Source: Planctomycetota bacterium
GTDB taxonomy: Bacteria > Planctomycetota > Planctomycetia > Planctomycetales > Planctomycetaceae
Direction: 5' to 3'
DNA length: 15,644 nucleotides
Assembly (NCBI GenBank): GCA_013151585.1
Contig: JAADHY010000311.1
Coordinates: forward strand, 1-15,644
Under the pieces are notes generated by a model. It made no database searches. It saw only the letters and a program-made list of their open reading frames with translations, and had not been told where the DNA came from. The position numbers and the translations under genes are program-made. Within the stretch, counting starts at the first letter, position 1. The number at the start of each line of letters is the position of its first letter. This document shows positions 8,401 through 15,193 of the stretch, piece after piece.

Positions 8401-11400
8401 CTTTCAGCCGAAGGACAACCGGTCGGGTGTAGATGCCTCCGACCGGTCGAAGGAATAACAGCACGGTCGATCCGACCCGGTTCGTGTTGATCAAGAGCTT
8501 GACTCGATCCCCTGGTCGGTAATGGCGCTTGTCGGTCACCAATTCCAGGTCATTGAAGCGGAACTGCGAGCCGTCGAAGCCTTGGCCACGCACGATAAAC
8601 AGGTAGCCGCCCTCGATCGAACGGCCATTGGCGTCGATCACCGTGTACGAGAGGCGGAACTGGCCCGGTTGCGACGCCTTCAGTTGCACTCGGGCCTCGC
8701 CTTGGGCGTCAGGATTGAGCGGCCAGGTTTGGACTTCCGTTTCAGTCGGATGGCCTTGTTCGTCGTAGGTGATTTTGAGCAGCCGCAGCTTGCCAGTTCC
8801 TTGGACCGGTTGGCCGTCCAGCGTTTGAGCCCGGAAGGACGCGTGAATCGTCTCACCCACTCGGTAGTATCCGCGATCGACCCACGCGAAAACTTGGAAC
8901 GGCTGGCGTGCGACCAACACGCGGCCGGTGCCGACGATCGTCCGCCGCGACTGGTCGACGACTTCGGCCGTGATTCGGTATTGGTGATCCTGATCGGGAT
9001 GGAGTTCCTTCGCCACCGCCGTGTCGATGACGACCTTGACCGTACCATGCGGGCCGATCGGTACTTCTTTTTCCGCGTCTAGCTCTGGTGGCTCCGGCCG
9101 CACCGGCCACCAGAAAGGCCGCGGCGGGATGCACCCCCACCGGCGCCATCCGGGATACCAGTCATAGGCCGATGCGAACCACCAATAGCCGGGGCCGTAA
9201 AGCCAGTCCCACTCGTCGCGCGGGTACCAATGGTGCGAGTGACTGGTCCGATAGACTTTGTAGTGCACCTTGGCGTGAGTGACCGGAGCTCCAAAATAAT
9301 ACTTGGCCCGGATCGTCGCTGTAATTGTCTCACCCAGTTGAACCGGCTTCTTGGGCGCTTCAACCGTGACTTCATATTCCGGCTTCTTGTACTCCTCGAC
9401 GCGGAAATAACCGCCGCCCGACACGGGACGCGGCAGCTCGGATTTCTCCCGAACGATCATCAGGCTGTATCGTCCCAGCGTGGCCTCCTCCGGCAGCAGG
9501 TACTCGCCGTCCAATCCGCCGAAAGCGTCGGTCTGGAACGCCTTCTCAAAAACGGTTTTGCCGCGCGGATCGCAAATGCGCACGGTGATGCGCTTGTGGG
9601 CAAACCGGGACACATCCGGCTTGTCGTAGCGAGCCGTGCGCAGCCAGAACTTGAACTTGACCGTCTGCTCGGGACGGTAAACCGGCCGATCGGTGATGAC
9701 AAAGACGCGGGCATGCTCGAAGCGGTCCGGGTTGTATCGACCGTACCAGATGCCTTGGAAGCCCAGATAGGCCAGGCGGCCGGAACGGGTTCTGGCGATG
9801 ACCAGCCATCGATAGCGAGGATTCAGGTCGCTGGGGTCCGGGATGACCTGTCCGTCAGCGTCGGTGAACTCGGCGAAATTGCTGGTGAGCACGGTGTAAC
9901 GGTTTCGTCCGACCGATTTCACTTGGAAGCCGACGAACTCGACATTCGCTTCGGGGATCGGGCGACCGGTGACAGCGTCGGCGACGAAGTAGTAGTCGCG
10001 GCCGCTGAGCTGCTTTCGAATGATGACTGTATCAGCGATCCAAATAATGATGCGGCTGATGTTGCCGTCCCGCATCTTTCCGATGAGCAAGTAAACGCCG
10101 GCACGTTGAAGAGGAGTGGTCACCGTAATGCGCCGGTCGAAGTGCTTGGAAGACGGGTTCAGATCGACGTCCCATTCGGCGACTCGTTCACGCAGGTACT
10201 GCTTCTGGTTTCGCTGCACGAGCCGAAAACCGATGTTGCTGACATCGACGTCTTGCCAATTCACGCGCCGTGGCGAGGACTTCAGGTAGGCCTTCACGTC
10301 GGCCAGGAGTCGATCGATGTCGACGCGATAAGCTTCGAAGTGCACTTGCTTCCCGTTGCGGAAACGGTAATCGACGGTGGCCCCTCGGCCGGCAGGCTGG
10401 ACCGTGGCGTTCTCGAACCGGCCCCAATTGCCGACGATTTGTTGCAAGCGGTTCTTAGCATTCTTCGCGTCGTTGCCCGTGTACTCTTTGCTGATGCGCC
10501 GCCAATACTCGGCCGCTCGCGGGAACTGCCGCCGGTTCTCGTAGATTTGCGCTAGCGTGCGGAGCGCACGCAGCGTTTGCGGTCCCTTGGGACCGTCTGC
10601 GACCTGCCGGTAAATGCGGATGAAATTGAATTCGTCCGGCAAGGTGAAGCGTTTGATTCCGGTCCGTAGCCGAGCGATGGTTTCGTCGTCGCGCAGCGTG
10701 TGGACCGAATAGGGAGTGTCGGTTTTCGGTTCTTCCGCCGTAACTCCGCGCATGGGCATCCGGAAGCCGGCAGAACGCATGGTCTGAACGCCGAATTGGC
10801 TCCAAAGGAAATCGGCGAAGAGCAATTGAACTTCCGCTGCGCGGTTCGGGTCCGCCTCGGCCGCTTGCTGCAGCAGCCACCGCCAGCGCTCGCCGTCCGA
10901 ACGGGCCTTTTCAAAACTGGGCGGTAGATGGTGAAAGACCGGATGGCCTGCTTCGTCGACGGGTGCGCCCGTATTCCCCGCGCGGTAGCCCCAGCGGGGA
11001 TACAAAGCGGCGTCTTCGTAGTCGGGGAGCGTTGTCAAGTCCGTCAGATGCTGCAGCCGCCACGCCTCTTCGCCGTGGCGGCCGGCGATCAGATAGCGAG
11101 CGAACTGCAAATAAAAGCTCGCGCGGGCCGATCGGTTCGGCTCACTTCGCACGAGCAGCAAGGCTTGATGCATCAGTTGCAGCGCCCGGACGCGGTCGCG
11201 CTGGAAGACGTCGACATATCGCCCGCCGCCGCGTTTGCCGCCCCGATGGAACTCGCCGGCGACGATGTATCCGAAATGCGGGCCTTGCATGTAGCTTTGG
11301 GCCGCCGCCTGCAAAAGCCGCCAGTTGCTCGAATGAACTTCGATAACCTTCTCACGGAAGGCGTCGATTTCATCGGTCCGCCCCAAGCGGCTCAAGCAGT

Positions 11401-11617
11401 CCACGGCCCGGTGTAGGTAGTCGCCGACTTTGCTCTTGTTTGCCTGTGGGTCCAGGGCAAGCTGGCGGAACTGCTGATAGGCTTCCCTGAAATTGCCGTC
11501 ACGCATCAGTTTTTCGGCCGTTTCCGAGTGAGGCGGGGGGACCATGGCGGCCGAAGTGATGCAAGCAACGGCGATCGACAGCGCACCGAACCAGGGCCAG
11601 AAGGACTGATTTTGCAT
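5474..11617 (-). CDS. bacterial alpha-2-macroglobulin-like protein with thioester
   Basis: This 2047-residue exported protein is of the alpha-2-macroglobulin family, which traps attacking proteases: cleavage of a bait region exposes a thioester that bonds to the protease. ATG 11617 is preceded by GGGAGG (11623-11628) at five bases. A hydrophobic signal covers residues 5-24; Cys19 follows AVA, a poor lipobox. Residues ~25-400 look helical and TPR-like (REAYQQFRQLAL, AEYWRRISKEY). Macroglobulin beta domains follow, with TDRPVYRPEQTV at 642-653. Residues 797-837 are a Trp-rich insert. An Ala/Pro/Lys/Met-rich bait-like stretch occupies about 1230-1290, then the A2M core (FADTAFWAAALQTDENG). YGCTEQT carries Cys1510 and Gln1513 of the thioester, followed by the GGWGWFSGF toroid domain. 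The end (GRFSALPTVGYAMYAPEL) is typical. There is no adjacent pbpC, the usual partner in proteobacteria. Confidence 0.92.
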   Translation of the reverse strand: MQNQSFWPWFGALSIAVACITSAAMVPPPHSETAEKLMRDGNFREAYQQFRQLALDPQANKSKVGDYLHRAVDCLSRLGRTDEIDAFREKVIEVHSSNWRLLQAAAQSYMQGPHFGYIVAGEFHRGGKRGGGRYVDVFQRDRVRALQLMHQALLLVRSEPNRSARASFYLQFARYLIAGRHGEEAWRLQHLTDLTTLPDYEDAALYPRWGYRAGNTGAPVDEAGHPVFHHLPPSFEKARSDGERWRWLLQQAAEADPNRAAEVQLLFADFLWSQFGVQTMRSAGFRMPMRGVTAEEPKTDTPYSVHTLRDDETIARLRTGIKRFTLPDEFNFIRIYRQVADGPKGPQTLRALRTLAQIYENRRQFPRAAEYWRRISKEYTGNDAKNAKNRLQQIVGNWGRFENATVQPAGRGATVDYRFRNGKQVHFEAYRVDIDRLLADVKAYLKSSPRRVNWQDVDVSNIGFRLVQRNQKQYLRERVAEWDVDLNPSSKHFDRRITVTTPLQRAGVYLLIGKMRDGNISRIIIWIADTVIIRKQLSGRDYYFVADAVTGRPIPEANVEFVGFQVKSVGRNRYTVLTSNFAEFTDADGQVIPDPSDLNPRYRWLVIARTRSGRLAYLGFQGIWYGRYNPDRFEHARVFVITDRPVYRPEQTVKFKFWLRTARYDKPDVSRFAHKRITVRICDPRGKTVFEKAFQTDAFGGLDGEYLLPEEATLGRYSLMIVREKSELPRPVSGGGYFRVEEYKKPEYEVTVEAPKKPVQLGETITATIRAKYYFGAPVTHAKVHYKVYRTSHSHHWYPRDEWDWLYGPGYWWFASAYDWYPGWRRWGCIPPRPFWWPVRPEPPELDAEKEVPIGPHGTVKVVIDTAVAKELHPDQDHQYRITAEVVDQSRRTIVGTGRVLVARQPFQVFAWVDRGYYRVGETIHASFRAQTLDGQPVQGTGKLRLLKITYDEQGHPTETEVQTWPLNPDAQGEARVQLKASQPGQFRLSYTVIDANGRSIEGGYLFIVRGQGFDGSQFRFNDLELVTDKRHYRPGDRVKLLINTNRVGSTVLLFLRPVGGIYTRPVVLRLKGKSTVYEVPVTLSDMPNFFVEAMTIADGKLHTVTRQIVVPPVKRVLKVEVQPSAGTYRPGAAATVRVRLTDLDGRPFTGSLVLTVYDKSVEYISGGSNVPEIREFFWKWRRNHHPRTVCSLDRWFRNLLKLGETPMQNIGVFGYLEPQEHLLFGGAAEAKGSRRREMALQSAPAPKPMQAEAAAGAALAMDARSLRKAKAPGAAAPAAAPEVQPMIRKEFADTAFWAAALQTDENGVAEVRFDMPENLTTWRIRAWAMGHGTNVGQGDAEVVTAKNLLVRLQAPRFFTEKDEVVLSANVHNYLKSAKQVRVVLELDGETLRPLGELSRTVSIAAGDEARVDWRVKAVAPGQAIVRVKALTDEESDAMQMAFPVYVHGMLKMESFSGVIRPGGKAAHITIRVPAERRVTDTRLEVRFSPTLAGAMVDALPYLVNYPYGCTEQTLNRFLPTIIVQNILKRMDLDLRTIREKRTNLNPQEIGDDTQRAKQWKRSDRNPVFDEREVQRMVKQGVKALTEMQLSDGGWGWFSGFGERSYPHTTALVVHGLQLARANRVALVPGVLERGIQWLRRYQDEQVRRIKNAPSQTQPYKLHADNLDALVFIVLVDADVLDGDMLDFLYRDRNHLSVYAKGMFGLALHKIGDRDKLAMILRNIEQYLVEDDENQTAHLKLPESTAWWFWYGSEIEANAYYLKLLARTDPKSRKASRLVKYLLNNRKHATYWNSTRDTAICIEALAEYLTASGEDQPNLTVEIWVDGRKHKQVHVDRSNLFAFDNKLVLQGDQLSAGEHTIELRKAGAGPLYFNAYLTNFTKEDPITRAGLEIKVRRKYYKLVPVDKKVQVSGGRGQVIDQRVEKYRRVPLPNLATLKSGELVEIELEIESKNDYEYLVFEDRKAAGFEPVDVRSGYVWSGLGAYRELRDEKVAFFVRWLARGRHSLSYRMRAEIPGRFSALPTVGYAMYAPELKANSDEIKLVIED
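7088..7099 (-). other. thioester motif codons (CTEQ) of the macroglobulin
   Basis: Reading the minus strand, the codons for Gly-Cys-Thr-Glu-Gln lie here and just beyond; the cysteine codon is 7088-7090 (residue 1510). Both residues that form the internal thioester are kept, so the protein should be able to bond covalently to its target. Many bacterial homologues have lost this motif. Confidence 0.8.
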
Positions 11618-11782
11618 AGGAGCCTCCCTTGGAGCAAAGTCTTGGATCTCGGGCCCGCGAAATGCAAAAGCTTTCAGAAAGCAAGCTACGTACGGTGAGA
11701 CGACGGGACCGGCCCAGAAGTTCCCGCCGTTTGGCGGACGAGCAGCAAAGACCCGACCGGGAAGGGCGAAACTCGGAATGTG

Positions 11783-11817
11783 CGCAAAAGCAAAGGCAGG
11801 CGACGAGACGCCGGCCT
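11783..11817 (-). terminator. putative terminator downstream of the YTV gene
   Basis: On the minus strand AGGC-c-GGCG pairs with CGCC-t-GCCT around a six-base loop (11794-11817; eight pairs, one mismatch), followed by TTGCTTTTG. It lies 47 bp past the YTV stop and about 165 bp before the macroglobulin start, and would separate the two genes into different transcripts. The T run is interrupted, so strength is uncertain. Confidence 0.4.
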
Positions 11818-11864
11818 CTTGGGCTTCGCATGGGGTTTGGGGCTGTTCCGAAGGTCCAAGGGGG

Positions 11865-13289
11865 CTATTGTTTCCCGCACGCGGAGCCTTGCGGTTTCAC
11901 ACATACGGGCGGCTGGACGCAGGTCGGTGCCGGTTGAGCACAGACTTTCGGCTCCGGCGGGCAGCAGACAGTCACCGGAACCTTGCGGCACACCACTCGA
12001 GGAACACAATAAGTCACTTGGCAAGGCACTCGGCGGCAAACCTTCCGGATTCGCGTTTCATACCGCGTGTAACAAACCGGCTTGCAGACCGTGTAAGGAA
12101 CCTTCCGGACGCGCGTTTCCTTCACGTAGGAGCAGACCGTGTAAGGAACGCGCCGCGTGCGGCATTCTTCTACCCACGTGCACGTGACATAGGGGACTTT
12201 CTTGGTGCGCACTTCTTGGCGCCACTCGCACACGGTGTAAGGCACCTTACGAGTGCGGCATTCTTGAACCATGGTGCAAACTGTGTAGGGAACCTTACGA
12301 GTGCGGCATTCGGTGACCATCCGGCAGACGGTGTAGGGAACCTTCCGCGTGCACGTCACTGGCACCTGTTTACAAACCGTGTAAGGCACCTTGCACCGGC
12401 GAACTTCCTGCACATAGCGGACGCAAGGCACTCGTTTCTGGATCACTTTCGGGACCCAGACTTTTCGGCACACCCAGGTGCCAGGGCACTGGACGGTGAC
12501 CTTGCGGGTGCCGCACGTCGAGCGACCGGCGCAGGAACCACAAGACGTAGTTCCCGCACACGACCCGCATGCAGTGGTGCAAGTGGGCACGCACTTCTCG
12601 ATCACCGGGCCGGGCACGTATTCCCGCACCGTCTTCCATTCCCCGGTCTGCACGCAGACAGTCTTGTACTCCGTCACCGGCTTGCAGACGGTGTAGCAGA
12701 CTTCACGGTAGCACGTCTGCGTAACGGTTTTCCATGTGGTATAGCATTCGGTCCGGTAACGTGTCTCGTAGACCGGCTTGCAGACCTGATAGGTTTCCGT
12801 GCGGTAACAGGTGCGATAGACCGGTTTGCAGACCGTGTAAGTCTCGGTGCGGTAGCACGTTTTGTAAACGGGTTTGCAGACCGTGTAGCAGACCGTCCGG
12901 TAGCAAGTTCGATACACGGGCCGGCGAACGGTGTAAGTCTCGGTGCGATAGCACGTCTTATAAACAGGCTTGCAAACCGTGTAGCATTCGTCCCGATAGC
13001 GCGTCTCGTAAACGTACTTGGTGCACGTTACGGGAACCTTCTCACAGACGGTGTCTACCACGGTCTTGTAAAAAGTACAAACCCGGGGTTCCCAAACGAC
13101 TTCTTGCACCGTTTGATAAGTCGTGGTGCAAGCGGCTTTGCCGGCGCAGAAGTCGCCGCTCGGCGCGCAGAGACTTGTGGGACACACCTTGTAGCTGGCG
13201 GCCCCCCCATATCCGCCGTAAGCCTGCGGCGCCGTGACCGCAAAGGCCAACAGACATGTACCGATTGAAATCCAGGTGGCGTGTTTCAT
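11865..13289 (-). CDS. secreted cysteine-rich YTV-repeat protein (planctomycete surface type)
   Basis: This 474-residue protein belongs to the planctomycete 'YTV' family, thought to form part of the proteinaceous cell wall or surface layer. The signal peptide is residues 1-25 (MKHATWIS..QAYGG). The mature part has about 55 cysteines and many Tyr, Thr, Val, Lys and Arg residues. Two arrays stand out. Residues 98-209 hold seven 16-residue units of the form YRTETYTVCKPVYKTC. Residues 300-411 hold seven 16-residue units of the form KVPYTVCTMVQECRTR. Between them is a Gly/Ser/Cys segment with GSCAG twice. The C-terminus is Pro/Cys-rich. The regular cysteines suggest heavy disulphide cross-linking after export (inference). 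The ribosome site is weak (AGGGA about 12 bases upstream of ATG 13289). Function beyond structure is not known. Confidence 0.85.
   Translation of the reverse strand: MKHATWISIGTCLLAFAVTAPQAYGGYGGAASYKVCPTSLCAPSGDFCAGKAACTTTYQTVQEVVWEPRVCTFYKTVVDTVCEKVPVTCTKYVYETRYRDECYTVCKPVYKTCYRTETYTVRRPVYRTCYRTVCYTVCKPVYKTCYRTETYTVCKPVYRTCYRTETYQVCKPVYETRYRTECYTTWKTVTQTCYREVCYTVCKPVTEYKTVCVQTGEWKTVREYVPGPVIEKCVPTCTTACGSCAGTTSCGSCAGRSTCGTRKVTVQCPGTWVCRKVWVPKVIQKRVPCVRYVQEVRRCKVPYTVCKQVPVTCTRKVPYTVCRMVTECRTRKVPYTVCTMVQECRTRKVPYTVCEWRQEVRTKKVPYVTCTWVEECRTRRVPYTVCSYVKETRVRKVPYTVCKPVCYTRYETRIRKVCRRVPCQVTYCVPRVVCRKVPVTVCCPPEPKVCAQPAPTCVQPPVCVKPQGSACGKQ
12057..12392 (-). repeat. seven 48-bp coding repeats, KVPYTVC type
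   Basis: This DNA encodes residues 300-411 of the YTV protein: seven consecutive units of exactly 16 codons, each opening with K/R-V-P-Y and then T-V-C (V-T-C in unit five). The second half of each unit varies. The repeats are diverged at the DNA level, so they are old or under selection to differ. Confidence 0.85.
12663..12998 (-). repeat. seven 48-bp coding repeats, YRTxxYTVCKPV type
   Basis: This DNA encodes residues 98-209 of the YTV protein: seven consecutive units of exactly 16 codons, each opening with Y-R. Most contain YTVCKPV, which also appears in the last unit of the other array. Units six and five depart most from the pattern (YTTWKTV, YQVCKPV). Confidence 0.85.
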
Positions 13290-13802
13290 CGGTTCGGTTC
13301 CCTAACCACTGGTACAGATTTTCCACAAAAGGCTTTCATCGCCATCAGTTTCTACGTCGACTGTCCAGACCACGAACTTAAACCGACCCGTGCAATTCGG
13401 CCCACCTAGAAAGGCTCTCCGCGTCCCGACATCGGCGCGATCCACAGAACCCTCACCACCCACAGCGATTGCAAAAGACGCCGCTCTTCACCCCGCGGGG
13501 AGTTCTGTACGGTGAGACCACAAAAGGTCCCGAGGCTCGCACGTTGCGCCCTGCACGGGCCTCGCGGCGCAGGGCGTTGCCTGTTATGGTGTTAGGGAGA
13601 CTTCCGTCGTGGGATGCGAACACGCCGCGTGCGGCTTGGTGCGTCAGCCTTTCCGGGCTGACTGTCGTCAGGCTAAAAGGCCTGAGATGCTTGGTTGTGG
13701 CCGGCCGCCTGAGGGGCACCCGGCGGGAAAGCTGGGCGTCTGATGCGGCGCGGCCGGATCGGTCGAAGGACATTCGTTTGCGGATCGGGATAAGGAGACG
13801 CC
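13290..13802. other. 513-bp intergenic region between divergent genes
   Basis: The region lies between the YTV gene (minus) and the second TIM-barrel gene (plus), so it should hold both promoters; I found no convincing -35/-10 pair. The left 150 bp shows nothing distinct. A perfect palindrome, CCCCGCGGGG, sits at 13491-13500. From about 13531 to 13726 hairpins are dense (separate entry). Reading frames here are short, lack ribosome sites and do not resemble known proteins, so I call no gene. Confidence 0.6.
13547..13726. repeat. cluster of inverted repeats (possible structured RNA or REP-like element)
   Basis: Successive inverted repeats are: CGCCCTGC (13547-13554) with GCAGGGCG (13569-13576); GCCG with CGGC (13624-13635); GTCAGCC (13643-13649) with GGCTGAC (13656-13662); TCAGGC (13668-13673) with GCCTGA (13680-13685); and CCGCC (13705-13709) with GGCGG (13722-13726). 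The two central hairpins each have six-base loops and are six bases apart. The cluster ends about 75 bp before the start codon at 13803. It could be a leader RNA, a separate small RNA, or a repeated extragenic palindrome; the sequence alone does not decide, and the strand is unknown. Confidence 0.4.
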
Positions 13803-14633
13803 ATGAGATTTGCGATGTGCCAAGAGTTGTTTGAGGGCTGGAGCTGGGAGCGACAATGCCGTTTCCTCGCGGACGTCGGCTACACTGGAGTGGAAGTGGC
13901 TCCGTTTTCACTGGCTCCGCGCATCACGGACTTGCCGGTCGAGACGCGGCGGACGATGCGCCGACAGGCCGAAGATTGTGGCCTGACGGTTGTCGGGCTG
14001 CATTGGTTGTTGGCCAAGACCGAGGGCTTCCACTTGACGACCTCCGATCCGGCTGTGCGGAAAGCGACGTCCGAGTATCTGGTCGCGCTGGGCGAAGCTT
14101 GCGCGGACCTGGGTGGCGACTTGATGGTTTTCGGTTCGCCGGCGCAGAGGAGCCTGGAACCGGGGATGACACGGGAGCAAGCGTATGCGAACGCTGCTGA
14201 AGTCTTCCGGACGTGTCTGAGTCAGCTCGCTGATCGTGGCGTGCGCATTTGCATGGAGCCCCTCACACCACAGGAAACCGACTTTGTCAACACGTGTGCC
14301 GACGCTGTTGAGCTGATCCAGATGGTGGACCATCCCAACTTTTGCCTGCACCAGGATGTGAAGGCGATGCTCGGTGCGGAGAGCGACCCCATTCCGGTTC
14401 TCATCGAACGACATGCCGACATTCTGGGGCACTTTCACGTCAACGACACGAACTTGTTAGGGCCGGGCATGGGCGAGACTGACTTTCGTCCGATCTTCGA
14501 AGCGCTGCTTCGCGTCGGTTATTCGGGCTGGGTGTCTGTCGAAGCATTTGATGCGAGTCCTGGTATCGAGAAGATCGCGCGCGACAGTTTCACGTACATG
14601 CAAGAAACGTTGCGGCAAGTTCGCGGTGCCTGA
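13803..14633 (+). CDS. sugar phosphate isomerase/epimerase-type TIM barrel protein (second copy type)
   Basis: This 276-residue cytoplasmic protein is of the xylose-isomerase-like TIM-barrel superfamily. ATG 13803 has a clean AAGGAG at 13792-13797, five bases upstream. The barrel pattern is visible: GVEVAPF (29-35, beta-2), GLHWLL (65-70, beta-3), E152 in CMEPL, D185 in HQDVKAM, H212 and D215 in HFHVNDTN, and E247 in SVEAF. The last four regions supply the metal ligands in the family. It differs clearly from the barrel at 2635-3444, so it is not a recent duplicate. Relatives include hydroxypyruvate isomerases, tagatose/psicose epimerases and inosose dehydratases; I cannot choose among them. 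It stands alone on its strand, preceded by the hairpin-rich region and followed by 560 bp without a clear gene. Confidence 0.88.
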   Translation: MRFAMCQELFEGWSWERQCRFLADVGYTGVEVAPFSLAPRITDLPVETRRTMRRQAEDCGLTVVGLHWLLAKTEGFHLTTSDPAVRKATSEYLVALGEACADLGGDLMVFGSPAQRSLEPGMTREQAYANAAEVFRTCLSQLADRGVRICMEPLTPQETDFVNTCADAVELIQMVDHPNFCLHQDVKAMLGAESDPIPVLIERHADILGHFHVNDTNLLGPGMGETDFRPIFEALLRVGYSGWVSVEAFDASPGIEKIARDSFTYMQETLRQVRGA

Positions 14634-14660
14634 CTCCGCGTGACGCGAACCTTTTCAAAC

Positions 14661-14950
14661 TTTTTCAAAAATTTTTCGGAACACGCGCCGTTCATTCGCG
14701 CATGCAGATCGCGCGCGGGCAAACAAGACGCTCGCAAGGAACCAGTAATTGCCACTTGCCGAGTGGGTTCACGAAAATACTATTATTACAGAGCGGAATG
14801 CACATGCGGTCTAATTGCTCTTGAGACAGCGTCAACGAGATCATCGCAGCCAATAACACGTGGCGCATGGAACGCAAGCCGGCCAACGATCCAACAGAAG
14901 ACGATCAGCGCATCATCATGCGAACAAAAGGGTTGAACATTTTTGAAAAA
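14661..14950. repeat. 12-bp AT-rich inverted repeat pair, 266 bp apart
   Basis: TTTTTCAAAAAT at 14661-14672 matches the reverse complement of ATTTTTGAAAAA at 14939-14950. Both are followed, outward or inward, by TTC/GAA-rich sequence. They may be the ends of a small non-coding element, or just two copies of an AT-rich motif; the 12-mer is low in complexity, so chance is not excluded. Confidence 0.3.
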
Positions 14951-15062
14951 TTCGTAACTATGATTCGCGGTTGGTGCGAGTGATCGTTGCGTTACGGTGC
15001 TCTTCGATTCAAGCGACTGGATCGACCGCCGGAGAACGAAAGAAGACGCCGTGATGAACGAC

Positions 15063-15193
15063 ACAAGCACGCGGCTTGTCACGGTTGACAGGCCGTCAAG
15101 GTTCGTGGGTTGCGACTGAGGCTCGCCGACCACGCAAGCCCGGTAACCAGCGGCGACGCGTTCAGTCGCGTAACTCTGTAAGGAGGAGTTACG
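15063..15193 (+). promoter_or_regulatory. structured 5' leader with Shine-Dalgarno hairpin before the polylysine gene
   Basis: Five hairpins follow one another. ACAAGC/GCTTGT (15063-15079, five-base loop). TTGAC/GTCAA (15085-15099). GGG-TTGCG with CGCAA-g-CCC (15107-15141, one bulge). GCGAC/GTCGC (15153-15169). CGTAACTC (15169-15176) with GAGTTACG (15186-15193), eight perfect pairs around the loop TGTAAGGAG. The last stem ends one base before the GTG start and holds most of the AAGGAGG ribosome site in its loop. This arrangement could expose or hide the ribosome site depending on a protein, temperature or ligand. It matches no riboswitch class I know; the role is inference. Confidence 0.55.

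Larger units (their letters stand above)
14634..15193. other. 560-bp intergenic region, AT-richer left half, structured right end
   Basis: The left part is noticeably more AT-rich than the genes around it (T and A runs at 14652-14677 and 14939-14952). TTTTTCAAAAAT at 14661-14672 recurs inverted at 14939-14950. No convincing gene was found: the frames at 14640-14936 (plus) and 14786-15331 (minus) lack ribosome sites or recognisable sequence. A weak promoter-like TTGAAC (14933-14938) and TATGAT (14959-14964) pair is spaced 20 bases, longer than usual. From about 15050 the region becomes a chain of hairpins leading into the polylysine gene. Confidence 0.6.

Noticed and set aside
12057..12998. 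48-bp periodic repeats considered as a CRISPR array
   Set aside because: There are no identical repeats separated by unique spacers. The period is an exact multiple of codons and the DNA encodes a known protein repeat.
11778..13268. Plus-strand open frame of 496 codons antisense to the YTV gene
   Set aside because: Its repetitive sequence (RVRNLP..) is only the mirror of the YTV repeats. The minus strand has the signal peptide and family motif.
13453..13911. Open frames on both strands across the hairpin-rich intergenic region (13453-13911 minus, 13469-13834 plus)
   Set aside because: Both overlap the start of the TIM-barrel gene or its ribosome site, lack ribosome sites of their own and show no domain. 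The hairpins explain the unusual composition better.
14640..14936. Plus-strand open frame of 98 codons after the second TIM barrel, and the opposing minus frame 14786-15331
   Set aside because: Neither has a ribosome site or familiar sequence. The minus frame is largely a Leu/Phe-rich mirror of the polylysine gene.
15085..15090. TTGACA as a -35 box
   Set aside because: No -10-like hexamer lies 16-18 bases downstream, and the bases are part of an inverted repeat.
15054..15119. A 21-codon frame (MNDTSTRLVTVDRPSRFVGCD) in the leader of the polylysine gene, as a regulatory peptide
   Set aside because: No ribosome site at a useful distance and no run of regulatory codons. It overlaps the hairpins, so it is noted but not called.
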